From contig JAENRP010000106.1 of NCBI GenBank assembly GCA_024741835.1, positions 1-64,000 of the forward strand: 64,000 nucleotides of DNA, in the 5' to 3' direction. The DNA comes from Diplocarpon mali. Taxonomy: Eukaryota; Ascomycota; Leotiomycetes; Helotiales; Drepanopezizaceae. The notes beneath the pieces are model-generated. The model did no database searches and had not been told where the DNA came from. It worked only from the letters and a program-made list of their open reading frames with translations. A program made the translations under genes and the position numbers. This document shows positions 10,899 through 23,271 of the stretch, one piece after another (position 1 is the stretch's first letter; each line of letters opens with the position of its first letter).

Positions 10899-12050
10899 TC
10901 ACGCATACCCCAGTGGGTTCTGAGACGAGTAGCTCTCGATGCTGCCCCGCCTCTGATGGTGGACCTTTTGCCTGCCAGAAACAACACGGTAGATATCGAG
11001 TCCATCGTCGTCCTGCCCAGGATTCGCAGTCGTATACTCGAGCAGCTTCAAGGTTTTGTAGATACCAACGGCATTGACTGCGCCTAAGATCGGTCCAGCC
11101 CAGTATATCCAATGGTAGCTTTTGAAATCCATGAGCACCACGTCTGGGCCAAAGCTCCGAGCGGGATTGAGGCATGCGCCGCTAAAGCTGCCGCCTGGAG
11201 CTTGTTAGCTATACCTGTGATAGTCATGAGTACGGGCTACATACCCACTAGAGCAGCGAGGAATACGGCAAGTCCGATACCAAGGGGGGCGGCGAAAGAG
11301 GCACGGTGTTTCTCCACTGCCAGCATAAGGACTGTGAAAACCAGCTGGCACGTCAGAATCATCTCGAGGAATAGAGCTTGGACGGGTGACACGCCAGCCC
11401 CGGTATTTGCTTGAGTGTTAAAATATCCAGGGAGGAGAGTAGAGACGAGGAGAGAGGCTGCGACGCTGGCGAGCAGTTGGACCGGAACGAGTAAAGCGCC
11501 TCGTACCCAAGGCACAGCCCCAGCAAGACACAGTCCGAATGTGACCTGCCAGGCTTTAGAAACACACAACGAAAAAGACGCGGGCACATACAGCTGGGTT
11601 GAACATCCCTCCACTGACTCTGTAGAATACCCAGACATTGACCGTCAGGCTGATGCCGAACGAGCCACTGATGTAGACGATCTGAAGAAGGCTGGGTGCG
11701 CCGGATGATGCATCTATTCGAAGAAGGGTGTCCGGTTTGCTGTTTGCTACTTGAACCGCAGCCAATCCGAAGAAGAGGAATGACAAAGTCCCGAGGAATT
11801 CTCCTATCATCGCAACAATGTGGTTCCGCACACTATCGCTCATCCATGATATTCTTGGCCGATCAAGTACGAACTCGGTCCTGGCCAGAGTGGGAGCCGT
11901 GTATTGAACTGGCGTCGGAGGCCGCCCTGAGAGCTCAAACTCGGACTTGATGTTGCTCGGGTAAGTCAGTGGGATCGGCATTTTGTCGTCTGAAGCTATC
12001 TTGATCTGCAAAGGCCAGCTTTGGTGAACCTCAAATGTGGATTCGACCAC
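10899..12050 (-). CDS. Aquaporin (major intrinsic protein)
   Basis: A membrane water or small-solute channel of the MIP family, 351 residues. The model has three exons: 12050-11593 plus base 11592, 11545-11245 and 11194-10899, with introns 11546-11591 (46 bp) and 11195-11244 (50 bp, branch GCTAAC). Both pore-forming NPA boxes are intact: GGMFNPAV, just before intron 1, and [13 protein letters not shown], just after intron 2. The Arg after the second NPA, part of the selectivity filter, is present. The hydrophobic segments are spaced as in six-helix channels (for example [17 protein letters not shown]). The N-terminal tail of about 90 residues and the C-terminal tail are hydrophilic, as in many fungal aquaporins. 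Family assignment is firm. Water versus glycerol preference cannot be settled here, though the short loop and ANS-type first helix look like fungal orthodox aquaporins. It is the first intact gene beside the transposon block. Confidence 0.9.
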
Positions 12051-15000
12051 TTCTTAAGGACTTTGGTATGATTTTTGCATCATTCGAAAGCTTTCATACT
12101 TTCTAGAATGCTTCTAGAGAATGCTGCTTGTTGTGCTTGATTCATGCAATGTGTCAACCGTCTTGTTCAGCACGCAAGGCCCCTCACCAGCTCTTGCGCA
12201 GCTGTGCACGGGTCAATGATGAGGCTTCTGATACCCAGTTGATGAAAAGTCGATCTGGTTCGTGTGTCCAATCCCGAGTATCTCGCCACATAGCAACGTC
12301 ATTGTTGTTATCGCATGGAACTTGTCTAAACGTAAAGTTAGGACGAGGAACTTGAAGAGTTTGGCTTGCTCGACGAAACACGCGAACATGTTTCGGGTCA
12401 GAGGGAGGGTTAGGCGAGCCGGCTAGATCTCCGAAGCAACATCCCGAGTCGAAAGATCTTGGCAGTAGCATGGCCAAGAGGTATACAGAATGCGCTCATG
12501 GCCGATGATATTCACAAGACGCAGGATTGCCACCCGTCACAAGTGGCACAAGGTCAGATCTGTGGCGATCTCTAGGAATCAGCACTGGCTTCTCGTCCTT
12601 GGGTTTACGCTTCAGCCATGGCTGTTTTAGAACCTGAATTACAATCACGAAATTCCAAGTGACTCTTGCAAGTCAAAAATACCATGGAACCTTAACCTGG
12701 CCGCGGACGGCATAGACCTTCGTATTCAGACGTCACCCGTCGTAAACTTCACAGGTACTGTATCCATGGTGCGCCCAGTTCAACCATCATCTCTGCTTTC
12801 TTGCTTCTGGGAGCTGACTGCAGTCGTTAAATCTTCGATTCTCTTCGCAATATGAAATCTCCATGCAGAATGCTTGCCTTCTCCATGGTGAGATGGTTGT
12901 TACCTGCCTAGTAGTACAAGCAAGATTGTAGACTACGACCCAGGCGACAGGCAAATGGCGTTGAGACCCAAGCCAATCGGAAATTTCCTGGCCCAGCACT
13001 AGAGGCCATCATCCGTACAGCACGCTACGAAACAAGGAAATTCATAAAGTTGTTTCAGCGTCGAGAAATTTATGAGTAGTTATGCATGATCGGCAAATTC
13101 CAGCATTCAGCATTAGAACGAGATACTCAGAATGCTCGAGAGAATTTTCTCAATTGATTCAAGTAGAAATGAATAGCTTACAGCGTATAGTCGACTAGTT
13201 ACTAATATGGAGCTGAGTTGAATAAAGATAATACTCAACTCTACTCCACTCCACTCCACTCAGCTTAGAGCGCTGCCAGTACTGGCGACATTTATTTCGT
13301 CACGTAATGGCGTATTGACTCTTTGATTTGACGCATATCCGTCTCGACGTTCTGTCCTTCAAACTTTCTTACCCATCTTGGACTTTTGCCGAGGCATCCA
13401 GACTTTCGTGGAAACTAGATTTCAGCATGGCACGATTCCCTTCCACCATAGCTTTTCCAGACTCGAGGGGGAATGAGGATTACTGCTGGGTGCTATAGGA
13501 GGTGGTCGAACGTGGTATCCGTTCTTCGAAATCGGCCTCCCACTCTGCCAGCCCCACTCTGCCAGCCCCTTTTCTAAGCGAGTGCTTGTTGTGGACCCAA
13601 TCTTGGCAGTGATCCGGCGGGCTGTGGCAGTAAGATTTACATGGCCAGGCATGTGTTCCTTGCCCGGGCGTCTTTGCATCCAAGCTCATGTGAGCCATCT
13701 GGTTAGCAGTTGCAAGAACACGTAATAGGTGCCGAAGCTGCGCTTGCATTCGTAGTGCCTCAACTATACCGAACAACCAATGTCAAGCTCCAGCTCACGC
13801 TCTTTGTAGCGCTAGCGATTCCTTGCGTATGATTCTGCTAGAAATAGAGAATCCTCGACCGGCCTCCGATGTATCTTCCAGCAGCCGTTTTGGCTTAATG
13901 CTTCCCAGGAGTGCGGGCCGACCAGGTGACCACTGATTACCACTGCCTAATGCAACCCAGTCAAAACCAGGAGCCACACCGAGGTACTTCTTCACCCCTG
14001 CTCTATCGCAAGAATCTGCAATATGCGTACCAGGGTCTCTTAGCTATGCGAAGGCGCGACCGGACGTCCCGTGAGTGCAGAGAACTGCAGCGCGACCAAA
14101 AGTGCCCCCCGAGTCACTCGTGTAAGCAGAAAAGATGTCCTCGGGATCTGGAGGGAGTTATACCACCGCGGATGTCTGCGAGTTTGGAATCGTCCGTGCG
14201 AATGTCGATAAAAAAACATGCAAGTAACGAAAACGTAAACACTTCACTAGTATCTGCTCGTCTCCAGCTGCGATAGTCTAATATTCTGCAGCTGTATCAT
14301 GAATCACCGCCTGAATGGGGGAATGTACCTGATCTCTCCACCACTATATCCACTGGTATAAATTTTGATGATTGCACATGTGGGGCGAATGCTGTATTCC
14401 GTCCAGATATCACTCCGCACCCGACGGCACTCTACTGATAGGGCAGAGTAACCAGTGCCAAAAGAATGCCTGGGAAAGTAAATGTCTCAGGTATTTCCTG
14501 CTAGACAAAACACCCTCTGACTCCCCAGCTCGACTGGCGGAGCTCAATCCCACCCTCCGATATCAAAAAATCACGTGCCAAGACATCCTCTCTTCGTCAG
14601 AGTAAGCGAGCTGTGAAGCACTCCCCATCCGAATGTTCCGAACGGAAACAAGCGCTCAGAAACCTGTTATGTATTGCAGTAGTCCGGCAGTACAGCAAAT
14701 GTTGTCTGACATCGGGAAAAGCTCGACTGCAGAGCCGGGTGGTGTTCGTCTTGAGATCATAACACCCCCAAAATTGATTGCTAGCAGGGAAACCATATAG
14801 CACGGCACAAGGTGCGACTGGGTTTTTGAGGAGAACTATTACGGACTTATTGTCGAGATGTCCGCGGAGAAGAGATGCGAGAGCACACTGACCATTTGCT
14901 TTTCACATCCCGCATCCTAGATCTCTCTCGATTCCGTTTCGCTCTCCTAGGCTTCAATCTTGACGTTGACGCGCAAGTTGTGAGCGCGGAAATTTGAGAC

Positions 15001-15958
15001 TTGTGCTAGATAGGATAGGTATAGTCTAGTATCAGTCATCAAGCTACTCACGTCGGTTTGTAGGTGGCTCGATGCATCACCGCATTTCAATGCGTTTCAC
15101 CTATCTTGCAACGCGCGCATGTTTAAATGCATACTCCTCTGATCTGCTGTACGATTTTCATACACGATGCATATCAACTCCACAACTAAAGAAGATCGCA
15201 GCTTGGTTGGCGAGGAGGCTGTTGAATCATACGAAAGTCACATGTAGCGCTTTCACCCCGAATCTGCTAGATGCAGCTGCGTGGATAGGATGCGATGCTT
15301 GCGAACAATCTTAGGAATCATGATTACTTCTCCGTTATCCGTGTTGCGTTGCTCTTCTGCTTCTATCTTCCTCTTTGCTATTTTTATACATATCATCTGG
15401 TCTGCCTGTACAGTCTAAATCCACCTGCAAAATGGCACGAATTGACACCTGCGGGATAAGGTGAAGGTGAAGGTGCTCTGGATCTATTTATAATTCTAAT
15501 CGTCGTGCTCGTGTCGGTCTCCATTTTGTTGTCGAAGCTTTTCGGGATCTGGTCGCCATTCGACGAGAAGGCTCTCGTGCTTGGAGGCTGGCTCGTCGGA
15601 AAACTGCGAATTATCAGTCAGTGAATGATGGTAGTCTTAGAGCGCGGGTTTCTGTACCGGCGGGCACTTGGAAAGTCGGGCTTTGGAGTCGCGAGTCCCG
15701 GGGTTCCAGATTCGGGGAGTATCTTCGGCTATCACTGCATCAGATCACGTATTCAACTGTCACATGATCACATCATTGCAAAGAAAAAACTTGTCGGAAA
15801 AGGTCTTGATTTATATTAGACAAGAGCTCGGTTCCTGTGGTCGCGACCGCATGGGATCTATCCGCCCGCTCTATGAGTCGAGTCGCCATAATCCTTCGCA
15901 GTGGTCGCTCATCCTGGCCATTGGTCGACGAGGGCGGCAGTGCCTTGATGTATCCAAC
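12051..15958. other. Stretch of ordinary composition with no recognised gene
   Basis: Only short open frames without family resemblance occur, the longest being 121 codons on the plus strand at 13911-14276 and about 98 on the minus strand. On the minus strand, 13480-13995 reads slightly protein-like in pieces, but I could not join it into a gene. A 15-bp tandem doublet (CACTCTGCCAGCCCC) lies near 13545-13575. A CTCCA-type microsatellite lies near 13240-13260. Confidence 0.4.
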
Positions 15959-16615
15959 CAAATTCCTTCCCGATTGTGAACCCCTCCAAGTCCCGAGCGG
16001 TTTGTTCGTTCTCCAAGCAATTTCCTTCCTAGCGGTGGACCCCCAAAGTCCCAAATACAAACCACTCAAGTGTCGAGTGGTTGTCTGTTCTCCAAACAAT
16101 TTCCTTCCTAGCGGTGGATCCCCAAAGTCCCAAATACAAACCACCCAAATGTCGAGTGGTTTTCTGTTCTCCAAGCAATTTCCTTCCTAGCGGTGGATCC
16201 CCAAAGTCTCAAATACAAACCACCCAAATGTCGAGTGGTTGTCTGTTCTCCAAGCAATTTCCTTCCTAGCGGTGGACCCCCAAAGTCCCAAATACAAACC
16301 ACTCAAGTGTCGAGAGTGGTTTGTCTGTTCTCCAAGCAATTTCCTTCCTAGCGGTGGACCCCCAAAGTCCCAAATACAAACCACTCAAGTGTCGAGTGGT
16401 TCGTCTGTTCTCCGAGCAATTTCCTTCCTAGCGGTGGACCCCCAAAGTCCCAAATACAAACCACTCAAGTGTCGAGAGTGGTTTGTCTGTTCTCCAAGCA
16501 ATTTCCTTCCTAACGGTGGACCCCCAAAGTCCCAAATACAAACCACTCAAGTGTCGAGTGGTTCGTCTGTTCTCCGAGCAATTTCCTTCCTGACCGTAGA
16601 TCCTGCCAAGTCCCA
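15959..16615. repeat. 79-82 bp minisatellite with a hairpin in each unit
   Basis: The block TTTCCTTCCT recurs at 16021, 16100, 16179, 16258, 16340, 16420, 16502 and 16582, giving periods of 79, 79, 79, 82, 80, 82 and 80. A degenerate copy precedes the first and a degenerate one follows the last. Each unit carries CCCAAAGTCCCAAATACAAA and an inverted pair, ACCACTC or ACCACCC with GAGTGGT, around a loop of 7-9 bases. The last four units alternate 82 and 80, so they form a 162-bp dimer repeated twice. Periods are mostly not multiples of three, so open frames across the array are incidental. Confidence 0.95.
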
Positions 16616-16743
16616 AACTGGTGTTGGTGATCGAGTCGACGCCGGGCCACTCAGGGCTTTTGGTTGCCCTTTTGCAGGCGCCCACGTCGGCACTGAGGAG
16701 CATCAGGCATGATGTTGAGCTGATTGGTGAACCGAAGAGACGA

Positions 16744-16884
16744 GGTGAAGTGAATGAGTGGAGTGAGATATTAGGAGGAAGAAGAATCCAGGTGAAGTGA
16801 ATGAGTGGAGTGAGATATCAGGAGGAAGAAGAGTCCAGGTGAAGTGAATGAGTGAAGTGAGATATCAGGAGGAAGAAGAGTCCA
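16744..16884. repeat. 47-bp tandem repeat, three copies
   Basis: GGTGAAGTGAATGAGTG starts at 16744, 16791 and 16838, an exact 47-bp period with only a few substitutions. It lies 130 bp after the 80-bp minisatellite and is purine-rich on the plus strand. Confidence 0.95.
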
Positions 16885-17641
16885 GAGGGAAGCCCGGGCT
16901 TTATAGGCAATTCTCACATGTTCCCACGCTAGTCCGCGGTTCTACTAGGAGATTCCGTCATGCTGAATAGCTGCATCTCCTACCCGAGGATATCATTCTG
17001 CGAAAGCGGCTGCAGCGGGTCTCTTGGCTCTGTCGGCTGCAGATCCGCGCGAGGAGCCCAGGGTTTCAGGGGGGCGCCTTTCCTGGGGAGAGACAACCAC
17101 CGCATGCCATCATTTTCTCGCTGCTCGCCATCCTCGGCTCAGAATCGCGTGCGTCTTATACTCCTTCGTGGCCCTGTGCTTCAGCAAGCTCCTACGTGCG
17201 CGTCGTTCGCCAGCCTGATCTTAATCGCCACCCACAGCCCAGCCCAGTCCAGCCCGCCGACTCTTCTCCTCCCCGCCGTTGAGCGGCAGCTTGTTGCATG
17301 CGATGATTCGGGAGGCAGCTACAGATCGAGATTCAGATCAGCCGCGGCTACAGTCGCCAAGTGCCTGCATTTGTCCCGTCCTCTCCTCTCCTTTCCTCTT
17401 CTCCTACGCACACGTCGCGTTAGGAGCATGGAGGCTGGATCGTTAAACCCGACCCGCTCGTCGATGCTACTCCCCCGGCGAAACATGCACACAAATCCGA
17501 GCCTCCTGCCCTCCCGCGATGCCCCCTCTGAGCCACGTGATGAGCCTCCCTCGAACATGCAATTTCGTGAATCCCTCGTCTCTCTCCGTCCTGTCTTCGC
17601 ACCGTCATATTCCTCGTTGACTATCACTCCCGAATCACCAA
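16885..17641 (+). other. GC-rich open stretch downstream of the ABC transporter, probably non-coding
   Basis: A 238-codon open frame runs on the plus strand from 16960 to 17676. Its translation is rich in Ser, Pro and Arg, resembles no family I know, and overlaps the 3' end of the opposite-strand transporter. High GC alone can leave such a frame open. I see no other gene here. Confidence 0.35.
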
Positions 17642-20600
17642 TCAACCTCCCCTCCCCTCCCCCCCCTGCCGGATAATCCCCTCCAACCTCGCCCTCTCCC
17701 CACTCTGCTGCACCATGGCCCTGAACACCCCGCGCTCGTTGGCGAACAGCTCGCGCGGGCTACCAAACTCCTCGACCCGGCCGTCGCCCATGACGAGGAT
17801 CTTGTCGAAGTCCGCGATCGTGCTCAGCCGGTGCGCGATGACGAGGAGCGTGCTGTCGCCGAACTCGGCGCGGATGGAGTGCTGGATCAGGGCGTCGGTC
17901 GCCATGTCGACCGCCGAGGTCGCCTCGTCGAGGACCATGATCTTGGGCCGCGAGACGATGGCGCGCGCGAGGCAGAGGAGCTGCCGCTGTCCCTGCGAGA
18001 GGTTGAGGCCGCCTTCGGAGATAGGGGAAAGGAGTGAGCCGAAGGGGTTTGCGTTTTGGTTCGGGCTTGGATTTTGGTTCTGATGCGGGCTCAGGCCCGA
18101 GGTCTGCCGCTGGTTGCGGGAGCGGGAGGGGCGACTGGTGGTGCCTGATGCGGCAAGTGGTTCCGAATTCGAGGCGGAGATGAGATGCACGCGCTGCAAG
18201 GCATCGCGGAGCTCGCTGTCGGAATGCTCGTCGAAGGCGTCAAGGTTCGAGCGCACGGTGCCGCTGAACAGGACGGGGTCTTGCGGGATGATGGCCAGCC
18301 GCGAGCGCAGCGCCTGCAGCTTAATCTTGGAGATGTCGAGCCCGTCTATGTAGATGCTGCCCTCACTCGCCTCCAGGAAGCGGAACAGCGCGAGCGTGAG
18401 GGAGGACTTGCCTGCGCCGGTCCGTCCGACGACGCCGATGCGCTCGTTGCGTGCCACGGAGAAGCTGAGGCCTTTGAGGACCGGGGGCAGTTCCGGAGCG
18501 TAGCCCACGACCAGGTTGGAGACTTCAAGGCGGCCCTCGGAGGGCCAGGCTGCGGGGGGGTCGGCACCGGCGAGGGATTCGGTGGGGAGGTTGATGTACT
18601 CGATGATACGCTCGGCGGCGTTCATATCGAGCTCGAGGTTGGTGTAGTGCCGAATCGTCCAGATGACTTGAGAGCCGTACTCCAGCGCAAAGGAGAGAGC
18701 GAAACCTGCGAGCGAAGCGTCAATATGGCCGAGCAGCAAGGTGATAATCGCCACGAAGGTGGCGAAGAGGCCGCCGACGGCCGACATGCGCCAGCCCATC
18801 CAGCGGTTAAAGGCCCAGAGGTACCAGAAAGAGGTCGAATGGTCGTCGATCTTGCGGAACATGCGGGCGATGTAGACGTCTGTCTTGTCAAAGGCACGGA
18901 TCGTGCCGACGCCGGTGAGGGCGGAGCCGAATTGCTCAAAGATGGGGGACTTGGCCGAGGATTCGAGGCGTTTGACTTCGCGGGCGCCCGAAAGGTAGAG
19001 ACGGGCGACTTGGAGGGTCAGCATATTAGCGAGGATCGCGGGGTGAGGAAAGTGAGGGGTACTAGATGGTAGAGGGAGGCCACATACTCTGAACGCAAAT
19101 CGCAAGTAAAGAGAGCGAGAGCAAAATCACATAAGGCGAGACAAAAACGCCTGCGGCCATAATACCAAGAAGACGAAATGCGTTATTGGCGCCGAATGCA
19201 ACTGTAAAGTATTCCCAAGTCAGCAATGTCGCCTTGATGATGTGATCATGATCCCATATCGACTCCAGAGCCCCGTCGTCCCGATTCGCTTTAGCGAGAG
19301 AGGGTCAACAAAGTCAGACTCACTATCAGCAGAGAGCCTCGCATCGACGACATTGAAGTCTGCAGTGAACCGATTTAGAATCCGACCCAGCGGCACCGTA
19401 TCCATCCACCTCAACGGTGTTCGCAAAATCGTGAAACTCAGCTTGCCAAAAAGCCGCTTGGAGGCGCGGATCGAGCCTGTAAAGATGTACCAGTAGCGGA
19501 GAGTGCCGAAGATGACGGTGCCGACGGAAATGAGCACATAGATACCCAGGTAGTAGTGCAGGCTGGTGGAGGACTCGACGGTCATGAAGGGGGAGTAGTC
19601 CGAGGAAACTTCGGGTGATGGAGAGGGAGAGAGGGAGAGGTCTTGGTAGGAGTAGGTCAAGGCGTGTAGCATGCTGCTGTGCTTCTCGTTATTGCCGGTC
19701 CAGAGTCGAACCCACCATGCTCGGCCTGGTTTCTTCTTGTCAGCACATCTCTCCTAACCAAGAAGAACAACAAAAAACGAGGGGAGCGAACCAGTAACCA
19801 AAACTTGTGACAGCGAAAATACCACAAGCGTAAGCCCCCAGAACCACCAACCTCCGCTGAACGTCATGTAGTCGAGATAAATCCTCGTCTTTACCCGGCC
19901 TTGCTCCCTCGTTTCATCCTGCACAAATTTCTTGGCCACCTTCTTGGATTCCACCTTCCTCATTGCCTCGCCATCTCCAGCCTCCGCCACATCCCCAGTC
20001 GGCGACTCCGCGGAATTGACCGCCGTGGAATCGTCGATATCTTGGGTTCCGGCTCCACTCTCCTCATGGCTGATGATCTGCTGCAAGGTGCCGTTGCCCT
20101 CGAGCTCGGAGACGAGCCCGGCGTGGGCGATGGTGCCGTCGCCAAGCTCGACGATGTATTTGGTCTTGGGTCTGCACAGCGCGACGTGATGCGTGACTAG
20201 GATGCGGGTGCGGCCTACCCCCAGCTCGCCCGTCAGACCTTGCTCGAAGATGAAGCGACCGACGTGGGCATCAACCGCGCTGAAGATGTCATCCAGGACC
20301 AGTATCCCGGCACGAGAGTACAAGGCCCGCGCAAAAGTTACGCGCCAGCGCTGGCCACCACTGAGGTTGATGCCGTTGGCGCCAATTTCGGTAGATTCAC
20401 CGTCTGTAAGCATTTCAAGGTCTTTCTGGAGGGCGCAGACTTCGATGACTCTATGGTAGCGGTCAGGGTCGTGTGGGAGCCCAAAGAGGATGTTGTCTTT
20501 GATGCTGGCGTTTTCAATCCAGGGGATTTGGGCGACGAATGCTACTGCTGACGGGATGATCCAGTTGTCTTTATTGGCCTGGTGATGTCAGCTATGCTGT

Positions 20601-23271
20601 GTAGAGTCCAAACCATAAACTACGAGACGGCTATAAGAAACGATTCATGAGCGTTCACTACTTACCAAATGGTCATGGCGATCCCGCGTCAAAGGCGGCT
20701 GCGGCACGCTTATCTTTCCAGCCAGCAGATCCACCTCCCCAAGAATAGCAGCTAAGAGCAAGCTCTTACCAGTCCCCGTCTTCCCACTCACAACACTCAA
20801 CTCTTTCTCGGGAAATGAGAGATCTACGTTGCGCAGCACATACCGCAGATCATCGACTTCCTTTTCTTCATCCGAGGACCAGGCGATAGAGGCATTCTCG
20901 AACGCAATGTTAGGGCCGTAGCTCTTGTTGAGCGAGATTTCGGGGGCGTGGAGGTACTTCTCAATACGATCCATGGAGACGTAGGCATCGATGAGGTCGG
21001 TGGTTAGTTCCGGGATGGCGGAGAGCGTCATCTCGAGACTTGCAAAGACTCCAATGGCGGTGAAGGCTACGGAGGGCGTGAGCTCGCCGAAGATGGAGGC
21101 GTAGACTGCAAGGGAGGTGGCGGCGAGAGCGATGGGAGAGGAGATCCAGCAGCTGGGGATATCAGCGATGGAAATAAAAGGTTTTAAGTGTGTTGAAACA
21201 AGAGCAGAATGCGAGGAATGACGCAGCGGAAAGAAATGGTAAGCTGCTGGGGTTTCGCTCCAGATCTGGCCCGACGACCACCCAAATGTCTATCACTCAA
21301 GGGGCAAGTAAACCTGGATAACTTACAAGAGCAAAAATGTATCAGACCTCGAGATAGTTAGCCCAAGTCACGCCTCCTTTGCTGAGAACTCACAGATAAA
21401 CATTCCACTGCTCCTCCAACTCTTTGCGCCTCACTTTCTCTATCTTTTCATGCCAATTCTGCTCCAAAGCCGAGAACTTAATCTGTCGGATACCTCAAAA
21501 CATTTCCATCAGCAAAAATCCTCTTTCGTCTAACTGTTCCATACGTACCTTGCAAAGCCTCCGTCACGACCCCCATCTTCACATCACGGATTTTCATCAA
21601 CCGATCCTGGGCTGCCGAGTATCGCTTACTGAAGAAAATATTCAGCGGGATAGTGAGCGACATGGCCAAGAAACCGCTCAGCAGTGATTTCCACCCGATA
21701 ATGCTCAGCAAAAAGCCAAACGAAATCGCCAGTTTGAAGACGCTTCCGGGCAGGAAGTTGTTGAAGAAGCAGAAATCAGAGACGCGCTTCGTGTCGACTC
21801 CGATCAGATTTACGGTGGACTGCTTGCTCTTGTTCTCGCTGTCGTCTTTGTCCAACTCTGGCTTATCGCCCGGTACGTCGTCGGATGCGCTGGCCATACC
21901 TGAGCCTTTGGGAGTTTCTTTCTTGGCCTTCGATGCTCCCTTGACGTCTTTCCGCCGCATGGATTTCTGGAAGATGAGAGCAGAGAGCTGGGCGCGGATC
22001 GGGATGGCGAGTTCTGACCACGAGATCCAGTATAGCCAGGACTCGATCCAGGAGGCGCCGATTGTAGCAATAGTAAGAGCCACGACCCAGATCCAAGCCT
22101 CAGAACTCACAGCGTCACCCGGGGACCGCAGTTCCAGGATCTTGAGGAGATGGAAGGTGGCGAACTGAGGGGCAACGTTACAGAACGATTGAACAAGCGT
22201 CAGAGACCACTGCTGCAGGAAGCCCCATTTATGCTCGAGAAAAACTTCGATCCAGAGTTTGCGGCTGCGACTGTGGGAGCTGGACGCCCAGGTCTCGCTC
22301 AAGTCTCTGGAACGCGTGCGGGAGTCCATCGCGGGCAAGTCTTCCATCTCCAGGCGGTTTTTCTTGCGCGCAAGGAAGAGTAGGTGCCCGACCCAGGCGA
22401 AGGTATAGCGGCTTAGAGCGGACACGGTGTACATAGCATCGACGGGGACGTTCTCGTGGAAGACTTCTGGCCGGCGTGGGAGCGAGACGCTGGTGAAGGC
22501 CACGAAGACCGCGAGAGCGACCTGGGCACAGCGGAGACCAAACTGTATGGGTGTGCCGAAGCTCGCGCCCTGAGTCGTTTCTTGTGCAATGAGGCCATCC
22601 TGGTAGAGCAAGAGGGCGAGAAGCAAGATTGAGGAGAGGAATGTGTATATTCCCAGGGAAAAGCTCTTGACCGAGTCATTGATCAGGACGACACCCGCTG
22701 TTTGTAGCAGGATCAGTGACTGTTCATGTTAGCACCCGCAGATCTCAATGCACTGTACCATCACATCTATCACAGGCGAGGTGGGTAGTTGTGCTGCGTC
22801 ACGTCGATTTCCTTTCCCGTGACCAGCACCTGCAGTCGAATTATCTGGGCAGTGGCTCCGGGGGTCCAGCGGAACGTCACCACTGTTGACTCTCGTAATT
22901 TTCGAAGGCGGGAAAGGAGACCAGAGAGGGAAAAAGGGAATGCACTCTCTACTCACCCAATCAGCTACAACAAGCCAGTTCTCGATGAAGCCCTCCGCTC
23001 CGCTCACCACCGCCAGAACCGCCAGCGCAACCGCCGTACCCAGGCCTCCGATGACGAAACCCGCAAGCAGGATCTTCGGGATCTTCGTTGAAAAGTCGGC
23101 CACGGACTTCTCGGTGGCGATACCATCGCTGTCCTCGTAAACATTTATCGACGCGGGTCTGGGGCTCCGCAAGTGGGAGGTGATGGCGAAGACGGTGGGC
23201 GAGGTGAGCAAGCCCACGACGGCGAGGCTGCTGATACCGCCGGCGAGCGATGTCGATACGGGCTCGAACAT
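17642..23271 (-). CDS. ABCC-type (MRP / bile-acid-transporter-like) ABC transporter
   Basis: An ATP-driven export pump for conjugated or amphipathic compounds, probably in the vacuolar or plasma membrane. The ten-exon model is 23271-22957, 22889-22830, 22719-21549, 21493-21394, 21347-21327, 21152-20666, 20578-19792, 19725-19324, 19201-19088 and 19008-17642. The exons sum to 4824 nt (1607 residues), and phases agree at every junction. Layout: a short hydrophobic N-terminal domain (about 1-190), membrane domain 1 (to about 600), NBD1 with Walker A GKTGTGKS (about 680), signature LSGGQ and Walker B ILVLDD, then membrane domain 2 and NBD2 with [14 protein letters not shown] and [13 protein letters not shown]1 has Asp where the catalytic Glu is expected, typical of ABCC pumps, so hydrolysis probably occurs mainly at site 2. 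An Asn/Pro/Ser-rich insert of about 50 residues precedes the NBD2 signature. The family is sure; the substrate is unknown. Confidence 0.93.

Noticed and set aside
11112..11708. Plus-strand frames opposite the aquaporin
   Set aside because: They are shadows of the aquaporin exons, which carry both NPA boxes on the minus strand.
13480..13995. Possible minus-strand gene fragment
   Set aside because: Some pieces read slightly protein-like, but no domain, splice set or start could be joined into a consistent model.
15959..16615. CRISPR-like array
   Set aside because: Units are contiguous near-identical 79-82 bp repeats without unique spacers, and the organism is a fungus.
16239..16712. 157-codon frame across the minisatellite, with repeated peptides
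   Set aside because: Unit lengths of 79, 80 and 82 are not multiples of three and the frame drifts between units. Repetition of a short open unit explains it.
16960..17676. 238-codon open frame on the plus strand
   Set aside because: Low-complexity Ser/Pro/Arg translation with no family match, overlapping the 3' end of a well-supported opposite-strand gene. High GC explains the open frame.
18185..19072. 295-codon open frame on the plus strand inside the ABC transporter
   Set aside because: It is the antisense shadow of the NBD2 exon; the minus strand has the full set of ABC motifs.
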